A stretch of 64,000 bases of DNA from Asterias rubens (lineage: Eukaryota; Echinodermata; Asteroidea; Forcipulatida; Asteriidae): NCBI RefSeq assembly GCF_902459465.1, contig NC_047070.1, positions 8,296,554 to 8,360,553 of the forward strand, written 5' to 3'. Below the pieces are notes generated by a model, which ran no database searches, was not told where the DNA came from, and was given only the letters and a program-made list of their open reading frames with translations. This document shows positions 39,101-51,245 of the stretch, piece after piece (position 1 is the stretch's first letter; every line of letters starts with the position of its first letter). Made by a program: the position numbers and the translations under genes.

Positions 39101-42012
39101 ATCTGATCAATATTGAGCGGTTTGCAGTGCGTGTAATGGCCCTGCAGGACTACCGTAAGAGTCTGTACATTTACCTGCAGGAGAGAATGCACAATGTGGC
39201 CCCGAACCTCTCTTCACTCATTGGTGAACAGGTAAGACTCTCATGAGCCTATATTAACCATTCAGAGACCATAGCGGCCAAAAGTCCCTTGTACCGCAAT
39301 TGGACGCAAGATTTCACCTACTTCCATTCACAGAAAGAGGTCAAACTAAAGGTCAATTCAGGGAATGAATTGTTCCATTCTTTTCTTTTGACCCATTTCA
39401 CCCGACGTTGTATAGAATTATCTTGGATGTGCCATTTTGGTGGGCAATGTCTCTGTGCTTTATTCAGTGGATAGTGCGAAGTGCACATTTTTAGACGATG
39501 CAGCGTTTACATAATAACATAACTGCCAACCAAAATGGTGAGCGTACGACAGTCGCCGTGTGTGACGTGCACGCAAAGGGTCAATATTAACATAGTACCT
39601 CAATTTCTAATATCAAAACAAATTATTTGTTTCAAGTTTTGATATTTCTGTGTGCTGCACCTGCTTTTTGGTACTGTTGACATCGCACATTCTTCAATGG
39701 AGTGCATCAAGTTGTCTGCCACAGTACCTTATTAATGAATGGATTTTATTGTGAGTGTTTTAATCAAATGCTACGTTCTGTATTCTCAGTCAAAACATGT
39801 TGTATTAATAAATACCTAGGACGGTTTCAAGTCTCTGAGTGGTCAAAACCCGGTCACGTGGGGATGTATTTACGGTCGGTATAAAGACCGGCTTTGGAAA
39901 ATAGCGATTAAGTGGCCCATAAATCAGCATACATTGTGTAAAAAATTGTAGCTCGGCTCTGGTTCTGAAAGAGTTGGACCTGGCCGTCTGTTTGTTGAAC
40001 CAGACAGATTCTCTCCGTGTCTGATTGTTTCTAATTCTCAAGTTGCATCTCCTGTGAACAAACTCACTTCACTATTTAATTTGGTAATGTTTATGTTTTC
40101 TAGGTGGGTGCCCGACTCATTTCTCATGCTGGTAGCCTGACAAATCTGGCCAAGTACCCCGCCTCCACGGTGCAGATTCTTGGTGCTGAGAAAGCCCTCT
40201 TTAGGTAAGGGTCCTGATTTTGATTGTTTCAAGAATTTGTATTCAAAGGCAGAGTATAACTATGGATTTGGGAACTGCTCGATTGTTTTAATATGGATAT
40301 AAGTGTACTTGTATACAATAGAACCAACATGTGAATTTTTTTTTGAGATATTGCCAAAAATTTTGAGCAAGATTATGTCCATGCAGGTATACGCATTTAA
40401 AAGAACCCAGTGCACTTATTCCCCAATAGGAATACACAATATGAAAAGTAATATGTGATAACAATTTCCAGATTCAAATTTGGGGCCATAAAAATCTTTT
40501 TACATTACCGCATTACTTTAAAGTGAAATGTTTCTCAAAGTGTTATATACTATTAAAAGCTTTTTATGTAGGCTTCTAACCCAAAGTTTTTATTGTCATC
40601 AGTTATGAGAAAGATACCAAATGTGTACTTTTCATTAAATAGTACTTGAAACTAATTTGTCTTTACAGAGCATTGAAGACACGTGGAAATACGCCCAAAT
40701 ACGGTCTCATCTTCCATTCTACATTCATCGGACGAGCTAGCCAGAAGAACAAGGGTCGTATCTCACGCTATCTGGCCAACAAGTGTTCTATCGCATCACG
40801 ACTTGACTGCTTTTCAGGTAATTTTGTTTTGTTATGTTTGTACGCATCACTGAAACTTACTAGACTATTTATTCTTTATAAATTGGTGTTGAGTTAGCAA
40901 CTATGATGTGGCCGAAAATGGCCTTGCCCTCTTAAAGATCAAACTCCAGGCCTGGTTAATTTTGTTCAAGTTGATCTTTGAAAAATAATTTTTTTTATTG
41001 TAATAATTCTTTTTTTTTTTTTTGGTCTGTCATATAAATTGATTTACTTGTGTCTAACCTCCAGATTTCCCAACCACTGTGTACGGTGAGAAACTCAAAG
41101 GTCAGGTTGAGGAACGTCTATCCTTCTACGAGACGGGAGATGCACCAAGGAAGAACATTGACGTCATGGTAGAAGCAAGGACTGAGGTAAAACAAGAAAA
41201 TGTTTTATGTGCCATTTTAAAGACTCTAGACACTATTGGTAATTGTCAAAGACCAGTCTTCTCACTTGGTGTACCCCCAACATATGCATAAAATAACAAA
41301 CCTGTGAAAATTTGAACTCAATTGGTTGTCGAAGTTGTGAGTTAAATAATAAAAGAAAAAACACCCTTGTTGTCACGCCGAGATGTAGAACAAAGAGCTA
41401 CTCCAGAAGCTTTTCCCTCGTACTGCATCTCTTTGGAACTCCTTGCCTGGTGCATGTTTCTCTTCATCCTATGATCTGCCATCTTTTAAGAGGAATATCA
41501 ATTCCTACCTTTTCAGCTCCACTGAGTTTCTGCATTCCTTTGTTTTTTTCCTTGCAGCCCTTTACCTAGAGTGGCTTTTAGCCTTGTTTTGGGCGAACTT
41601 GCATAATTTTTTGTTGTGATGTTTTGCAAGTAGCGATTGAAGTTATTCCCCAAGCCCATCAGAACAGACCTTATCTAAAAGACCCTTATTTGCTAAATAT
41701 TAACAGGTCAAAGAGGAGGAAACTGCCGCAAAGAAAGCCAAGAAGAAGGCAAAGAAAGCCAAGAAGAGACTGTCGGAGGCAGCAAACGCCACCCTGGAAG
41801 AGGAGCACACCAACGGTGATGCAGAGGAACCCATGGAAACAGACCAGCCACCCAAGAAGAAAAAGAAGAAAGTAGCCGAAGACGAGGAAGAAACCGAGAC
41901 ACCGAAGAAGAAAAAGAAGAAGCGGGCCTCCGAGGTGACCACACCCGAGGTCGTGGAGACTGTCACACCCAAGAAGGATAAGAAAAAGAAGAAGAGAAAA
42001 GAATCCGAGTAA
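36194..42012 (+). CDS. NOP56: NOP56, box C/D snoRNP core protein
   Basis: Nop56 with Nop58, fibrillarin and the 15.5K protein forms box C/D snoRNPs in the nucleolus, directing rRNA 2'-O-methylation and pre-rRNA processing. Nine coding exons: 36,194-36,398; 37,290-37,460; 37,700-37,898; 38,525-38,712; 39,080-39,231; 40,104-40,204; 40,669-40,817; 41,065-41,186; 41,707-42,012 (TAA). They total 1,593 nt in one frame (530 residues); one more exon ending in ATG probably supplies the first Met, since exon 2 starts [10 protein letters not shown]. Family landmarks are [34 protein letters not shown], then in the Nop domain [47 protein letters not shown] and [11 protein letters not shown], and [17 protein letters not shown]. 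The last exon encodes the Lys/Glu-rich tail with KKKKKK-type clusters. It is slightly shorter than vertebrate Nop56 because the tail is shorter. Introns hold MITE, SINE and LINE pieces. Confidence 0.96.
36801..36963. repeat. MITE family H in NOP56 intron 2
   Basis: Left GATTTGATGAAACGCTAGGA and right GGAGAGTTTGGTGAAATCGG, with TTAATCCTA and TAAGTTAGGACAAG blocks internally. The same family is nested in a SINE at 61,800-61,960. Confidence 0.75.
37050..37182 (-). repeat. Repeat family F fragment in NOP56 intron 2
   Basis: AAGGGCACGGCAACTGCCCT to CCAGGTCTGCC, with GCAAAGGGCACCATGGCAAT between. Diverged. Confidence 0.55.
37515..37660 (+). repeat. MITE family A left half in NOP56 intron 3
   Basis: ACTAGACACTATTGGTAATT to GAGAAACGGCTCCGTCTAAA; the right half is missing. 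Confidence 0.75.
37976..38120 (+). repeat. tRNA-headed SINE family K fragment in NOP56 intron 4
   Basis: B-box-like CTGGTTTGAACCCCAC, then AGAGTAATTTGTCTGTGG, TTTTTTTTCACA and TTCAGTGCTTTAATACACAT. It matches the right half of the elements at 49.7 and 63.8 kb. Confidence 0.65.
38173..38340 (+). other. Candidate in-frame cassette exon within NOP56 intron 4
   Basis: A strong acceptor (CCTTGTTTCTTCCTTTAG) and an acceptable donor (ACAAG|GTAGTC) bracket exactly 168 nt. This is open in the frame set by exon 4 and returns to exon 5 in frame (phase 2 in, phase 2 out). It would add 56 Lys-rich residues starting [18 protein letters not shown], between INTFSMRI and EWYSYHF, where Nop56 proteins normally have no insertion. 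It would therefore be an alternative exon if used. No homology is recognised; chance is possible. Confidence 0.3.
39670..39728 (+). other. Compact imperfect hairpin in NOP56 intron 6
   Basis: GGTACTGT (39,670) pairs with ACAGTACC (39,721); inside, GCAC pairs with GTGC around ATTCTTCAATGGA, with TTGAC opposite GTTGTC. A 59-nt stem with bulges. There are no box C/D motifs and no proper H box next to it, so it is not called a snoRNA. Confidence 0.35.
41218..41380 (-). repeat. MITE family A, reversed partial copy in NOP56 intron 9
   Basis: TTAAAGACTCTAGACACTAT, then GTCAAAGACCAGTCTTCTCA, AAATAACAAACCTGTGAAAA and AAAACACCCTTGTTGTCACG. It stops at mid-element, where the LINE fragment follows. Confidence 0.8.
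41413..41619 (+). pseudogene. 3' end of a non-LTR retrotransposon reverse transcriptase
   Basis: Conceptual translation from 41,413 gives [20 protein letters not shown], then [16 protein letters not shown], and ends at TGA (41,617). This is the typical C-terminal end of jockey/CR1-like LINE reverse transcriptases ([12 protein letters not shown]...FK..I..YL). The rest of the element is absent, so it is a 5'-truncated dead copy sitting in NOP56 intron 9 in the same orientation as the gene. Confidence 0.75.
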
Positions 42013-42460
42013 AAAAAAAGTGGAAACGCATGATGGAAGTGTACTTCATTTATTTTTTACAAATGTTAAAGCTAATAATCTCTTCCTTAGATTCACACGG
42101 GATCATGAGCGTACACACAGAATCATGGGCGTTCACACAGAATCATGAAAGTGTTTCAAGAGAATTTACTGTAAGCTTACAATTTTAACTATTCAATGTA
42201 CAAACTTTCAGCTGGATATGTTAACATTATTTTCAGTAATTTCAGCACCAAAGTATTCCGTGCTTTTTGAGGTATGGCGGTTGTGATAGGAGTGTACTGT
42301 TTGGGTTGGGTGTATAGACCTTTCTTTTGTTGATCAACAAACCGCCTTGGTTGGCATGGTCGGCCGAATGTTAGTAAAACACTTAATCGTAAAAAACAGA
42401 TGTTATAACAAAATTCAACATTTTCTGCAAACTTTCAATTAAATAAAGTACTTCTCATAA
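42013..42460 (+). terminator. NOP56 3' UTR and poly(A) signal
   Basis: After the TAA the sequence is AT-rich with a repeated GAATCATG(A/G)GCGT motif near 42,100-42,145. The first canonical AATAAA is at 42,442, giving a 3' UTR of roughly 450 nt. Confidence 0.6.
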
Positions 42461-45110
42461 TTAGTTGTTTTGTTTTAAACAAAATCGACAAATTTGGTTA
42501 CATTGTTACAAAAAATAGCGATCTTTTCTTGATTTGCACTCATGGCTTTCCATAGTTTTCCAATCTGGGTTGGCAAAAACTCGGGCTGTGACGTTGCAAA
42601 AGAAAAGGTCTATACACACAGTTTTGTGTCCACCATACCTCAAATTAGCTTATTGAAGATTTGCAACAGGATAAAATTTGTTTCTTTTTCTAGTCGGTTT
42701 CTTTACATCCACGGTACGGTGGCACAAATAATTTTGGTTTCCAATTTTTTGCCTGATGAATTTTTGTGGAAGGTCTGGGTATCTTTGAAGTTGGAGCTTT
42801 GTACTGTAAATTGATTTGGGGTTGAACTAAGACAAATTAACCCAGACAATTTCTGTTGTGGTTAATTATTTAGTGTTGTAAATTGACACAATAGTAATTA
42901 ATGTTTAAACCGAGGTTTGATTTTAGAAAAACACTTTGGTTTCATCTCAAAATAAGTTGCCGCATATTGCAGAAGTGAATTTGTATTAAGACATTACACT
43001 TTGCTCGGTATTTAAGATACATGTCTTTAGATTAATCTTTAATTAGTGGAGGTTTGCGGTAGCATTATGTGTACATGTACATCTCTTTATGAGTGGTGTT
43101 GATTCGGGTGGTTGACAATTCAACTATTTGTTAAGTATTTGTCTGATCGTCACATTCTCCTGAAGTTTAATACTCCTGAAGGCGATCAGAACATATGGAT
43201 TAAAACCTTGAGTTGTCAACCACCGGTACTTATCAGGATCAACATGAGATTGACACATGGTGCTAGCGCAAACATCACCTAATTGTTATACTTCCATCTT
43301 GCAAAGTTTCAAATCCTGATATTAATCTATGGCCTTTGTTAAATTGAGCCCTGTATATTCCTTCAAGCAGATACAATAATGGGCATCAAGTAATGATTGA
43401 AAAACAGCTTGTTGATTTTTAGTTTTTAATTTTACTTTCCCTTTTTTTCCACCTTGTTTAACTTTTTTTCTCTTTTAATAATAACTCTTTAATTGTTTTT
43501 TTAAAACAAAATTTCTGGTATATCAATGAAAATTTTCTTGTTGGATTCTTTAAAGTAGGCGTATCAGTACATCATTTGTAATTTATCTCCCGAACAAGCA
43601 CTCATGGGTTTCCGACCCAGGTTTCAAATAAAAGTAACGCATTTTTTTCAAAATTGTGGCTGAAGTAGTGTCTGCTTACTTGTTGAAGTTTCTTCAAGGT
43701 TTGCTAAAGCTCAAAATGGTGGACCAGCCTGGGTTTGAATAAAAATATCTCCTTTTGTTAAACCATGATCAAGATGTGATTTTTCAAATGAATGTCAATA
43801 CCATAGTTTTGGGGTCCTCGACTCGTGCAGACAACATTGGTGACGACTTTAAGCACATGCAAAGCCTCGGCATGAAGTCACGTACCAGTCGACGTACGTG
43901 TCGACGTACGTGGATGCAAAATCTGAAGCTGCGTGTTGTATGCATGACGTGTCGTATGAGGCGCCAAGTCTAAACTTATTATTTAACACAATTATTTACA
44001 TAGAATCCATTATTTATCCTCTACATCACTGCAATGGCAACTATGATAATATAATGTTTAAAAAGGGCCATAAGAGTCGAACAAGGTGGGCTGGGTCACC
44101 CTCCTTAAATTGTTTAGGATAAAAATATTAAACTTTGATATATAGAGACACAGGAAAGAAGCCGGTCCTTGATTAATTAAGGACGAGCTTTGCCAAAACA
44201 CAATCATCAAAACAATACATGTTATCAATGACGTCAAGAATATAAAATGGTCTCTCTTGTACTGGTTTATTAAATTGAACCCATAGCCCACATACAAAAC
44301 GAAATAACAATACTAATTGCACAGTCATTGACGGGTAATAAAAAGGTCCGCACACTACACTCTGCACACACATCATGATGATGCCTGGCAATACACGCAT
44401 GGCAATTTACAACAATCCAGTCCAAATATAGTCCCACAAATCAGGATAATTCAGGTACACAAAGAGGGTTTAATCCATAGTTGTATATAAGGACTAGGGG
44501 GCGCACTGGCCTACATACGCACTCGGCATGCAGCCTTTTTCTAAGTTGACAAAACGGCATCGCAGAGCATGTGTTTACGCGGCCCGGTGTGTGGCCATTT
44601 TGTAAGTTGGCAAAACGGCATCGCATAGCGTTCAATAAACACAAACTCAATTGGTACTTCATATTCAACGCGTGTACATGTATATAATGGCGCGTGTGTC
44701 TCTTTACGGTCGCGTCGCGTTTGTGCAAGCAGCATCACCAGTGCGCCCTCTAGTTCATTTGTGTAACTATAATTTAATCATAAAACAATACTCACAATGA
44801 GCTTATCCCTCCAAGATAATTTTGTTTTTGGAGCATGGCCAGACCCATGCTTTCTATAAAAATAAAGAGAAATACAGACCAAAATTAGGGTGCTCTTTTA
44901 AGAAGCTATAAAAAAAAAAGGAAGATTGTCACGTGACAAGCCCAAAAGTAAACCGGAGTGGTGTAATCAAGCAAATACAAGTGTGACCTGAAGTTATTTA
45001 GAAAAATACAATTTTCACATAACCCATAAAATCTGAATACAATCTCAAAACTTGATATAAACAAAGTGTTTTTTTTCTTAAGTGTGGACTAGTTGATGCT
45101 TATTTAAGCA
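42461..45110. other. Intergenic, no gene seen
   Basis: It contains a fold-back at 43,106-43,223 (GGTGGTTGACAATTCAA pairing with TTGAGTTGTCAACCACC), a GTCGACGTACGTG doublet near 43,890, and an AATTAATTAAGGAC palindrome near 44,170. A direct repeat, TTGRCAAAACGGCATCGCA, occurs twice about 75 bp apart near 44,546-44,640. A GCGCCCTCTAG motif is at 44,743. No exon is recognised. Confidence 0.45.
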
Positions 45111-45114
45111 ACTC

Positions 45115-46998
45115 CTCAAATGTCACAAACAAGTTTCTCTCCAGTGTGGATTTTAAGGTGTGTACTAAGAGGCCCTCTTTCAGCAAACTCTTTTCCACAA
45201 GTGCCACATACAAATGGTTTCACTACAGTGTGGATTTTGTGATGTTTGGTACGATAACCTTTACAAGTAATCCACAAATGTCACAAACAAAAGGTTTTTC
45301 TTCAGCATGTTCAGTGTGGAGTAGTTGGTGTGTAGTTAAAGTCCCTTTTTGAGAAAATTCTTTTCCACATATGTGACAAGCAAAAGGTTTCAAAAGAGGG
45401 TGAGTTTTGTGATGTCCTTTAAGACGACTCTTGTAAGTAAATGCTTTTCCGCAAATGTCACAAACGGATGTGCTTCAGCTTTTTGCATGGGCAACGCCAT
45501 CTTGTTTTATGAAGTCAACAGATGAACATGCATCATTCTATTGCTCCACCTTCGGTTTTATAACTTCAGTTAAGTTTCATTAAAGGGTTTTCAGGAAAAC
45601 CCTATCTGACCATTGCTAACGCTGTATACAACATATCTTCGCTCCGAGTATTTTGAGGACGGATTCCGGCACCTTTTTCTGTGGAAAAGCGGAACAATTC
45701 TAAGTTGCAATTCGTGCGGTTTGATTCTTAATTTTTGGAGTACGTGCGCTACATTCGTACACTAGTTGGTTCTACCACGTTTTGACCATCGCCGTGATTG
45801 ACTCTTCGAAGAGTGGATGGTCATCTTATCAGTACTTTTTGAGTAAGTAAATATACAGTGTTAACATTTACTTCAGTTATTTCTCCAGTGTGGATTTGCT
45901 GGCGTGTAGTTGGAGTCCTGTGTTGAGAAAATGCTTTTCCACATGTGACAACTAAAAGGTTTCTCTCCAGTGTGGACTCTCTGATGGTCGGTTAGACCTT
46001 TTTTTAACTTTACAAATGCACATCCTAGTGTCTAAAATAAATCTTTCTCTAAAGTTCGAGTTTGGTGATGTTCATTTAGTAGATACTTGTGAGTAAATGC
46101 TTTTCCGTATGTCACAAACAAATGGTTTTTCTCCAGTGTGGACTCCCAAGGTGGCGGGAAAGGCTGAATTTACAAGAAAAATCTTTTCCACAAATGTAAC
46201 AAATAATCGATGTACATGTACACCACTGTGGACTTGCTGGTGTCTCTTCAGAAGGCGTTTTACAAAAAATGCTTTTCCGCAAATGTCACAAACAAATGGT
46301 TTCTCTAGAGAGTGAGTTTTAAAAGGAAATGCTTTGCCACAGATGTCACAAACAAAATACTTTTCTCCAGTGTGGATAAGGACGACTAGGTGTTTACTAA
46401 GAGGCCCTCTTTGAGCAAATTCTTTGCCACAAGTGTCACATACAAATGGTTTCTCTAGAGTGTGAGTTTTGTGATGGTCGGTAAGATAACGCCGACAAGT
46501 AAATTCTTTCCCGCAAGTGTCACATACAAATGGTTTCTCTCCTGGGTGAGTTTTGTGATGGTCGGTAAGATAACGCTCATCAGTAAATGCTTTGACACAA
46601 AAGTCACAAACAAATAGTTTCTCTAGATTGTGAATTTTGTGATGTTCGGTAAGTAAATGCTTATAAGTAAATGCTTTGCTACAAATGTCACAAACAAAAG
46701 GTTTCTCTCCAGTGTGGATTAGAAGGTGTGTACTAAGAGTCTTTTTTCAGCAAATTCTTTTCCACATATGTGACAAATAAATGGTTTCTCGCCAGTGTGG
46801 ATTAGTTGGTGTGTATTTAGAGTACTTCTTTGAGCAAATTCTTTTCCGCATATGTTACAAACAAATGGTTTCTCACCAGTGTGGACTCGCAGGTGGCACG
46901 AAAGGTTGGATTTACAAAAAAAAGCTTTTCCACAAATTTCACAAACAAATGGATCATCTCCAGTGTGAGATCTCTGGTGACTTCTTAAATAGCTCTTA
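45115..46998 (-). pseudogene. Decayed C2H2 zinc-finger array
   Basis: The minus strand shows many finger-linker remnants ([20 protein letters not shown]), but in shifting frames with stops and missing Cys or His positions. A finger-free block (about 45,475-45,885) interrupts it. The part nearest 46,998 continues the intact frame after a deletion of about 26 bp inside one finger, giving FSNKSYLRSHQRSHTGDDPF in another frame. It is the 3' continuation of the same array as the open frame at 46,999-48,165. Confidence 0.75.
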
Positions 46999-48165
46999 TT
47001 AGAAAAATGTTTTGTCTAGGTTGTGAGTTTTGTGATGGTTGGTAAGATAGCGCTTACAAGTAAATGCGTTTCCGCAAATGTCACATACAAATGGTTTCTC
47101 TAGAGTGTGAATCTTGTGATGTTCGGTAAGATAACGCTTATAAGTGAATGCTTTGCCACAAAAGTCACATACAAATGTTTTCTCTAGAGTGTGAGTTTTG
47201 TGATGGTTGGTAAGATAGGTCTTATTAGTAAATGCTTTACCACAAATGTCACATACAAATGTTTTGTCTAAGTTGTGAGTTTTGTGATGGTTGGTAAGAT
47301 AGCGCTTACAAGTAAATGCGTTTCCGCAAATGTCACATACAAATGGTTTGTCTAGAGTGTGAGTTTTGTGATGGTTGGTAAGATAGCGCTTACAAGTAAA
47401 TGCGTTTCCGCAAATGTCACATACAAATGAATTGTCAAGGTTGTGAGTTTTGTGATGGTTGGTAAGATAGCGCTTACAAGTAAATGCGTTTCCGCAAATG
47501 TCACATACAAATGGTTTCTCTCCAGTGTGAACACGCTTATGGACTGCCAATACACTTTTACAAGTACATGCTTTGCCGCATATGTCACAAACAAATGGTT
47601 CCTCTCCCGTGTGGATTAGTACGTGTGTACTTAGAAACCTTCTTTGAGCAAATTCTTGTCCACATATGTGACAAATAAATGGTGTCTCTCCAGTGTGGAC
47701 ACGCTTATGGACTGTCATTACACTTTTACAAGTAAATGCTTTTCCGCATATGTTACAAACAAATGGTTTCTCTCCAGTGTGGACTCGCAGGTGGCGGGAA
47801 AGGTTGGATTTACAATAAAAAGCTTTTCCACAAATTTCACAAACAGATGTTTTATCTCCAGTGTGAGATCTCTGGTGACTTCTTAAATATCTCTTTTGAG
47901 AAAAAGCTTTGCCACAAATGTCACAAACAAATGGTTTCTCTCCAGTGCAGCCACACTGATGGGTCATCAAGGTAGGTTTGTTTGAAAAACCTCTCCCACA
48001 AATGTCACAAACAAATGGTTTTTCCTCATTCATCGTGAATTCTCTGCCGGCATTCGAGCAAGGGAGGTTTGAAGTTTTAAAATGTTGCCACAAAATGTCC
48101 AAATGGTTTCTCTCAAGTGTGCATTCCCTGGTGGCCGGCAAAGGTGCGCAAAAGCTTTCCAACAA
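46999..48165 (-). CDS. C2H2 zinc-finger protein, 12 fingers, probably truncated
   Basis: An open frame of 388 residues. After about 48 residues of non-canonical leader come 12 Krüppel-type fingers; the first has Cys in place of the last His (HQCGC). Fingers 2-6 use TGEKP-like linkers. Fingers 7-12 are near-identical copies (FVCDICGNAFTCKRYL, TNHHKTH) joined by unusual linkers NLDKT, TLDKP and TLEKT. The frame ends at KTFF-stop, where a deletion fuses finger 13's linker to its own helix and shifts the frame. The leader itself looks like decayed finger sequence, and no effector domain or promoter is evident. It may be a recently broken multi-finger DNA-binding gene, or an exon rescued by splicing; expression is unknown. 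Confidence 0.6.
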   Translation of the reverse strand: MLESFCAPLPATRECTLERNHLDILWQHFKTSNLPCSNAGREFTMNEEKPFVCDICGRGFSNKPTLMTHQCGCTGEKPFVCDICGKAFSQKRYLRSHQRSHTGDKTSVCEICGKAFYCKSNLSRHLRVHTGEKPFVCNICGKAFTCKSVMTVHKRVHTGETPFICHICGQEFAQRRFLSTHVLIHTGEEPFVCDICGKACTCKSVLAVHKRVHTGEKPFVCDICGNAFTCKRYLTNHHKTHNLDNSFVCDICGNAFTCKRYLTNHHKTHTLDKPFVCDICGNAFTCKRYLTNHHKTHNLDKTFVCDICGKAFTNKTYLTNHHKTHTLEKTFVCDFCGKAFTYKRYLTEHHKIHTLEKPFVCDICGNAFTCKRYLTNHHKTHNLDKTFF

Positions 48166-48545
48166 ATGTCACAAACAAATGTTTTGTTCTCCAGTGTTGA
48201 CAAGCCGAGGGTCTCTCCAATGACCTGTTTGTGAAACTACTTTTCCACAATAGCAACAAGCAAATGGTTTCTGTCCAGTGTGGGCTCTTTGATGCCTTTT
48301 CAACTTGTGATCACGAGAGAAAGTTAAAGTACAAAAATCACAGACAAATTCAAATGTCTTCTTTCCCCAATTGAAATTCCAAAATCATTTCAAAATGTTT
48401 TGTTCCAGAATCTAAAGATGGATGCTCAATTTCAACCACTGACTTTAAAGTGTGAACTTCTTCAAGTTTTTCCAGGTTGGCGTTTTTTTTTCTTCAAGTC
48501 GGCTGCTCCTCCAGGGTCACAAACAGATGTCTTCTTCTGAGAATT
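48166..48545 (-). pseudogene. Upstream decayed zinc-finger remnants
   Basis: Minus-strand remnants such as HTGQKPFACCYCGK (around 48,250-48,280) and a later TSVCDPGG-like fragment near 48,500-48,535, out of frame with the intact array. Non-finger AT-rich sequence follows at 48,546-49,015. Confidence 0.6.
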
Positions 48546-49015
48546 AAAATCTGTAATCATCAAAATCAAATTGAAATAGAAGTTAATTGCCACTTACTCT
48601 TAATTGAGAATGGTTATTACATTTTGAATACCAAATTGTTTGTAGACATCACCCCAAACTGGGAAAGTCATAACGGCCACAAAAAGATCCTGCTGGGAGC
48701 AAAACAAAAAATCCCAAGTTGAATGGAAAGTATTCAGAAATACCACATACATGTAATGGTCCTTCTCCGATGTGTGTTTTCTTAATGCAGTTGCAAAGCT
48801 ATATGTATTTTTTCTCCTTCCTTCACAAACAAGCTGTTTTTACCTTTAAGTCATACATTTTTCAAAATTGATTTTCTTTTCCTCCTGTAATCTTGTTTTT
48901 TCATTTTCATTATTACTAGAGTGTAGTACAACCAAACCTTTTAAATGATGTGTGTTTTGTTGTCTCAGGTCTTTGTTGGTCCTGTGCTTTGTGCTTAGTC
49001 TGTTCTGTATACTAT

Positions 49016-49373
49016 TAAAGGAACACGTTGCCTTGGATCGGACGAGTTGGTCTATAAAAAGCGTGTGTAACCGTTTTTTATAAAACGCATATGGTCGGAA
49101 CGAAGTTTTAAAAGTAGAATACAATGATCCACACAAATTTGCCTCGAAGTTGCGTGGTTTTCCTTATACTGTGCAAACTAACACGTTCGGCCATATAAAT
49201 GACCGACCGTTTTAGTCGACGATGTAAAAGGAAAACCACGCAATTTCGAGGCAAATGTGTGTGGATCATTGTATTCTACTTTTACAACATCTTTCTAACC
49301 ATATGCATTTTATAACAAATGGTTACGCTTTTCAAAGACCAACTCGACCGATCCAAGGCAACGTGTTCCTTTA
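49016..49373. repeat. Fold-back MITE family D, complete
   Basis: A near-perfect palindrome of about 358 bp bounded by TTAA. The left arm starts TTAAAGGAACACGTTGCCTT; the right arm ends AAGGCAACGTGTTCCTTTAA. The arms include TAGAATACAATGATCCACAC and its complement, and the tip is CGGCCATATAAATGACCG. As RNA it would form one long hairpin. Confidence 0.93.
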
Positions 49374-49659
49374 ACTCTATATACACAAGCTGTGCTTACT
49401 TGGCTGTGCCCCAAATTCCTAAACTTATTGAATCACTTTGTATTCATATTAATTGAGGAATTTGGAAACAAATGTTTTAGATGGTATTGTGTGTGTGTTT
49501 CCTGATGTTCGCTTAAAATAAACTACCACTAAATGCCTTCACAGGCTAACCTCATACACCTGTAACCACTTCATGCTTTCATTCTAGGTGCCAGTCATAT
49601 AAAATGCAAAAGGATTTGCAAGCAATAACAAATAATAATTCCATGGCGGCACCTGGTGC

Positions 49660-49870
49660 TAAAAATACAGGATTTGAACTGCCTCTAGCTAGCGGGGCAA
49701 TCTCTGTGTTCTAGTTGGTAAGATACTTAAAATCGCAAAGTTCCTAGGATCGAATCCCACCCGAGTAATATGCCTGTGATTATTTTTCACAGAGCTCTAG
49801 AAAGTACTGAGTATACATCAGTGTAAACACATCGTGTATATTATGGGTTCAAACCAAAATTAGTTTTCTT
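49660..49870 (+). repeat. tRNA-headed SINE family K
   Basis: GGATTTGAACTGCCTCTAGC, then GTGTTCTAGTTGGTAAGATA (A-box region), ATCGAATCCCACCCGAG (B-box region) and GCCTGTGATTATTTTTCACA. Related to 63,719-63,992. Confidence 0.7.
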
Positions 49871-49929
49871 TGTCCCCACGGCAAATTTGCATCTACTACA
49901 ATGAATAAATAAATGATAATTTTTTCTCC

Positions 49930-51245
<1,316 letters not shown>

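Noticed and set aside
41624-41972. Poly-Ser/Phe-rich minus-strand frames over the last NOP56 exon
   Set aside because: They are the antisense of the Lys/Glu-rich NOP56 tail.
43755-43973. 72-codon plus-strand frame with GTCGACGTACGTG repeats
   Set aside because: It has no splice sites, no domain and no codon signal; a short duplicated palindrome creates the Arg-rich part.
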